Source of the DNA: Prorocentrum cordatum
Taxonomy: Eukaryota > Sar > Dinophyceae > Prorocentrales > Prorocentraceae
Length of the DNA stretch: 64,000 nt
Reading direction: 5' to 3'
NCBI GenBank assembly: GCA_963575745.1
Contig: CAUYUJ010010502.1
Location: 381,505-445,504 of the forward strand
Positions 61,318 to 64,000 of the stretch are shown piece after piece. Below the pieces are notes generated by a model. It was not told the origin of the DNA and searched no databases. It worked only from the letters and a program-made list of their open reading frames with translations. A program made the translations under genes and the position numbers. The stretch's first letter is position 1; every line of letters begins with the position of its first letter.

Positions 61318-61425
61318 AGAAGGAGGAGGAGGAGAAGGACGAGGAGGAGCGGGAGGAGGAGGAGGAGGGGGAGGAAGAGGAGGAGGAGGAGGAAGGGGAG
61401 AAGGAGGAGGAGGAGGACGGATGAA
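61318..61425. repeat. (GGA)n microsatellite
   Basis: GGA triplets ending in GGACGGATGAATGAGTAGGAGG; almost the same ending follows the GGA tract at 63585-63608. Confidence 0.9.
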
Positions 61426-61635
61426 TGAGTAGGAGGCAGCAGGGGCAGGGGCAGGAGGAGGAAGCTGGGCGACAGCAGCGCGGGCACGCGGCGGCGGACG
61501 CGGACGAGAACGACGCTGGCGGACACTCAGCGCGCACCCGCCGCCCGCCTGTGGGGGGTCGGCTCGCGCGAGCGCGCTGGCGGCGCCGGCGAGGGTGCGG
61601 CCTGGCGTCCCCGGCCCCGGGTCCCCCACAGCGGC
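61426..61635. other. Short unassigned segment
   Basis: GC-rich, no gene. Confidence 0.4.
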
Positions 61636-61711
61636 CCTGGGAGGAGGAGGAGGAGGAGGAGGAGGAGGAGGAGGGGGAGGAGGAGGAGGAGGAGGAGGAG
61701 GAGGAGGAGGG

Positions 61712-61806
<95 letters not shown>

Positions 61807-61838
61807 GACGACGACGAGACGACGACGACGACGACGAC

Positions 61839-61875
<37 letters not shown>

Positions 61876-61926
61876 CTGATGCTGATGCTGATGATGATGC
61901 TGATGCTGATGATGATGACGATGATT

Positions 61927-61998
<72 letters not shown>

Positions 61999-62015
61999 TG
62001 ATGATGATGACGAGG
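61636..62015. repeat. (GGA)n - (GAT)n - (GAC)n - (GAT)n compound microsatellite
   Basis: Pure GGA (61639-61711) switches at once to pure GAT (61712-61804), then GAC (61805-61840), then GAT with GCT (61841-62015). All junctions keep the triplet phase. Confidence 0.95.
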
Positions 62016-62269
62016 AGCAGGAGGCGGAGGAGGAGGTGGAGGAGGAGGCCACGCCGGGCTCGATGCTGGAGCTCCATGGCGGGTTTGGTTCCCCTCCATG
62101 CTGTCCTCCAGTGCTCCTCCCTTCCGCCATCCCCTCCTCCCCTCCCTCAAGCCGCCATCATCTGCAAGCATGTCCCGCCCGCCACAAACGCGCCCCTCAA
62201 CTCCTAGTTCCTGCGAACCTCTGCCCCTCCCTCCCTCCCCCCGTTTGCTGCCCTTACATATCTTGTTTG
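62016..62269. other. Short unassigned segment
   Basis: No feature seen. Confidence 0.4.
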
Positions 62270-62462
62270 TGTTCCTCTCTCTCTCTTTCTTTCTCTCTCC
62301 CACTATCTCCCTCTCTCTAGATCTCTATTTACCCTCTCTCTGTCCCTCTCCCTCCATCCCTCCCTCCATCAAGCCCTTCCTTCCTCCCCTCCGCGCTGTC
62401 TCTCTCTCTCTCTCTCTCTCTCGCTCTCTCTCTCTCCCTCTCTCTCTCGCTTCACACTTCTC
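62270..62462. repeat. (CT)n-rich tract
   Basis: CT runs with CTCC interruptions, purest at 62400-62424. Confidence 0.9.
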
Positions 62463-63040
62463 TCTGCCACCCACTACTCCCCAAACAAATCCCACCAGCA
62501 CTCTGGGCGTAGGCGGTCTAGAGAGTTTTCTCTTCGAACCCCCTTCTTCCCTTTCGGGGAAGGGTTGATAACTGTTACCTATGAATATACACCCCCTCCC
62601 CAAGGCGACTGGCGGCCAACCAGGAACCATGCTCCCCCCACCCTCACCATCCCTGATCAAAAACAACACATAACGCACTCTGCGTCCAACCAACCCGATG
62701 CAGGCCCCCCCCTACCAGCCCTGTCAAAAACAACGAAAACAATTCAAAATAACTGTTGGGGCAAAGTCTGGAGTCAAGTTCGTGAGGCCCGCGAGCACTG
62801 TGTCTTGTTGTTTGACAGGGGCGGTGGGGGTGTCAGCATATTGCCTGCTGCGCGCAGGGCTACCATCCCGGACAAAACACAATACAACATGCACCTCGCG
62901 GCTAAATCTGGACCATGCGCGGCCACCACGCGATCATTGTCAAGTGGTTTTTGACAGGGACGGCGGGGGTGGTGAAAAAGGCCGGCTGTGCGCAGGCCCA
63001 CCAGACACAATGATGGGCATTGGCTTGCGATAAGAATGGT
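62463..63040. repeat. Degenerate repeat around a TTTGACAGGG motif
   Basis: CCCTG(A)TCAAAAACAAC occurs near 62650 and 62717, and the complementary GTTTGACAGGGGCGG at 62809 and TTTTTGACAGGGACGG at 62949. CGCGCAGG follows both of the latter. The copies form direct and inverted pairs. No gene. Confidence 0.5.
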
Positions 63041-63290
63041 GGGGGCCGGCATGTTTCCCGATGTGTGCGCACCTGACACACTCTGCTCGTGCCCCGAACG
63101 TGGCGAACCTGGCGCGGCTGGAGTATGCGGCACACCTACCTGGCGCACGCGGAGGCACGTGGCGCATCTTGCGCACCAGGCGTGTCGGGCACGCTCGGGC
63201 TCCAGGGGTGGCTGGCGCGCGTGGCGCGCCTGGCACGCGTGGCGCACCTCGCCCCAGCGTCGCGCACATGAGCTCGAAGTTGGCTCGAAA
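63041..63290. repeat. TGGCGCACC-type short tandem repeat
   Basis: Irregular 10-11 bp units around (C/G)TGGCGCA/GC. Weakly similar to 51725-51850. Confidence 0.55.
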
Positions 63291-63445
63291 CGAGGGGGGC
63301 GAATCCAAGGGCGGCGACGAGGGCCTCGCAGGAGGCCCATCAAGGGAGAAACCGAGGGAAGGGCAGCGGTACGGGTGCCTTTCCCTCCTCTGAGACCTGG
63401 ACACCTTCTGGAGGTGAAGAGCATGCCTCGGGAGGGCGTTGGGCA

Positions 63446-63608
63446 GGCCGCGCGCAGGAGGAGGAAGAGGAGGAGGAGGAGGAGGAGGGGGAGGGGAGGA
63501 GGAGCAGGAGGAGGAGGGAGGAGGAGGAGGAGGAGGAGGAGGAGGAGGAGGAGGAGGAGGAGGAGGAGGAGGAGGAGGAGGAGGAGGACGGATGAGTGAG
63601 TAGGAGGA
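63446..63608. repeat. (GGA)n microsatellite
   Basis: GGA triplets, pure from 63517 to 63590, ending in GGACGGATGAGTGAGTAGGAGG. Confidence 0.95.
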
Positions 63609-63859
63609 AGGAGGGTCACATTCATGCTCGCAGCTGTGTCATCTCTGCATGGGCCCTCAGCATTTTTTTGTACACCGGGCGCTTGCGCCCAATTCTGGGC
63701 CTCAGGGCCCTCACGGATCGATCCGGTTCAAAAAATGATGCCGAAGGATGGGGTCTAAGGCTCCAGGCGCGAGTACTAGAATGTTGAAACGTATTCGCTG
63801 CGTCGGATCTCTGGGAACGGCGTAGAGCATAAACTCTCGACGGCCCGCATGGACTTCTT
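63609..63859. other. Short unassigned segment
   Basis: No feature seen. Confidence 0.4.
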
Positions 63860-63952
63860 TGATCTGCGCGCCCCCCCCCCCAGACTGGCGCCAGGGGCGG
63901 CGCCAAGGGCGGCGCCGAAGGCCCCAGCGCAGATCCAAAGAATCCGCGCGGA
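63860..63952. repeat. Palindromic element L, copy 2
   Basis: The left arm GGACTTCTTTGATCTGCGCG and the right arm GCGCAGATCCAAAGAATCCG are imperfect reverse complements. The GGCGCC-rich centre matches copy 1 at 49478-49598. Confidence 0.65.
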
Positions 63953-64000
63953 CCGTCCAGAAAATATGCTGGGGCAGTTGTTGTTTCTGCCTCCAGAGTC

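Overview
This is nuclear DNA from a eukaryote, and the gene content points to a dinoflagellate with a large, GC-rich, repeat-filled genome. The clearest marker is at 25873-25889 (minus strand): a 17-nt relict of the dinoflagellate trans-spliced leader, 62 nt upstream of the start codon of an intronless ceramide synthase gene. Three retroelement relics encode dinoflagellate-type reverse transcriptases (RT), and there is a decayed array of dinoflagellate-style PPR repeats. A large core dinoflagellate genome of the Prorocentrum or Polarella kind fits best, but the species cannot be fixed from sequence alone.

Layout. 0-13 kb is repeats: trinucleotide microsatellites, a 78-bp minisatellite (1.1-2.5 kb), several short inverted-repeat elements, and a 1.3-kb CTC/CAT block (9.56-10.9 kb). 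12.7-13.8 kb is a minus-strand PPR pseudogene. 18.2-23.3 kb is a minus-strand EEP-RT-RNase H retrotransposon with other elements nested in it. 24.46-25.89 kb is the ceramide synthase retrogene, lying between two (GAT)n tracts. 28.98-30.0 kb and 31.29-32.67 kb hold two unrecognised minus-strand genes or pseudogenes. 33.2-35.9 kb is a second, dead EEP-RT element on the minus strand. 39.5-44.0 kb is a plus-strand RT-RNase H element with the longest uninterrupted genuine coding sequence. 44-57 kb is almost pure tandem and dispersed repeat, including a 0.68-kb array of an 8-bp unit. 58.06-58.68 kb is an unrecognised gene fragment that would end in a membrane anchor. 59-64 kb holds more composite repeats and microsatellites.

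Only the ceramide synthase looks like an intact cellular gene. The other coding sequences are retroelement proteins or frame-broken fragments. Most other long open frames are translations of trinucleotide repeats (poly-Ser, -Leu, -Asp, -His, -Met) and are not annotated as genes. There are no operons, promoters or terminators I can support, and no rRNA, tRNA or CRISPR.

The most interesting content is a set of dispersed elements, each present at two or more places in the window, so that their ends, inverted repeats and in some cases target sites can be read by comparison. One 180-bp element even has an unoccupied copy of its insertion site elsewhere in the window.
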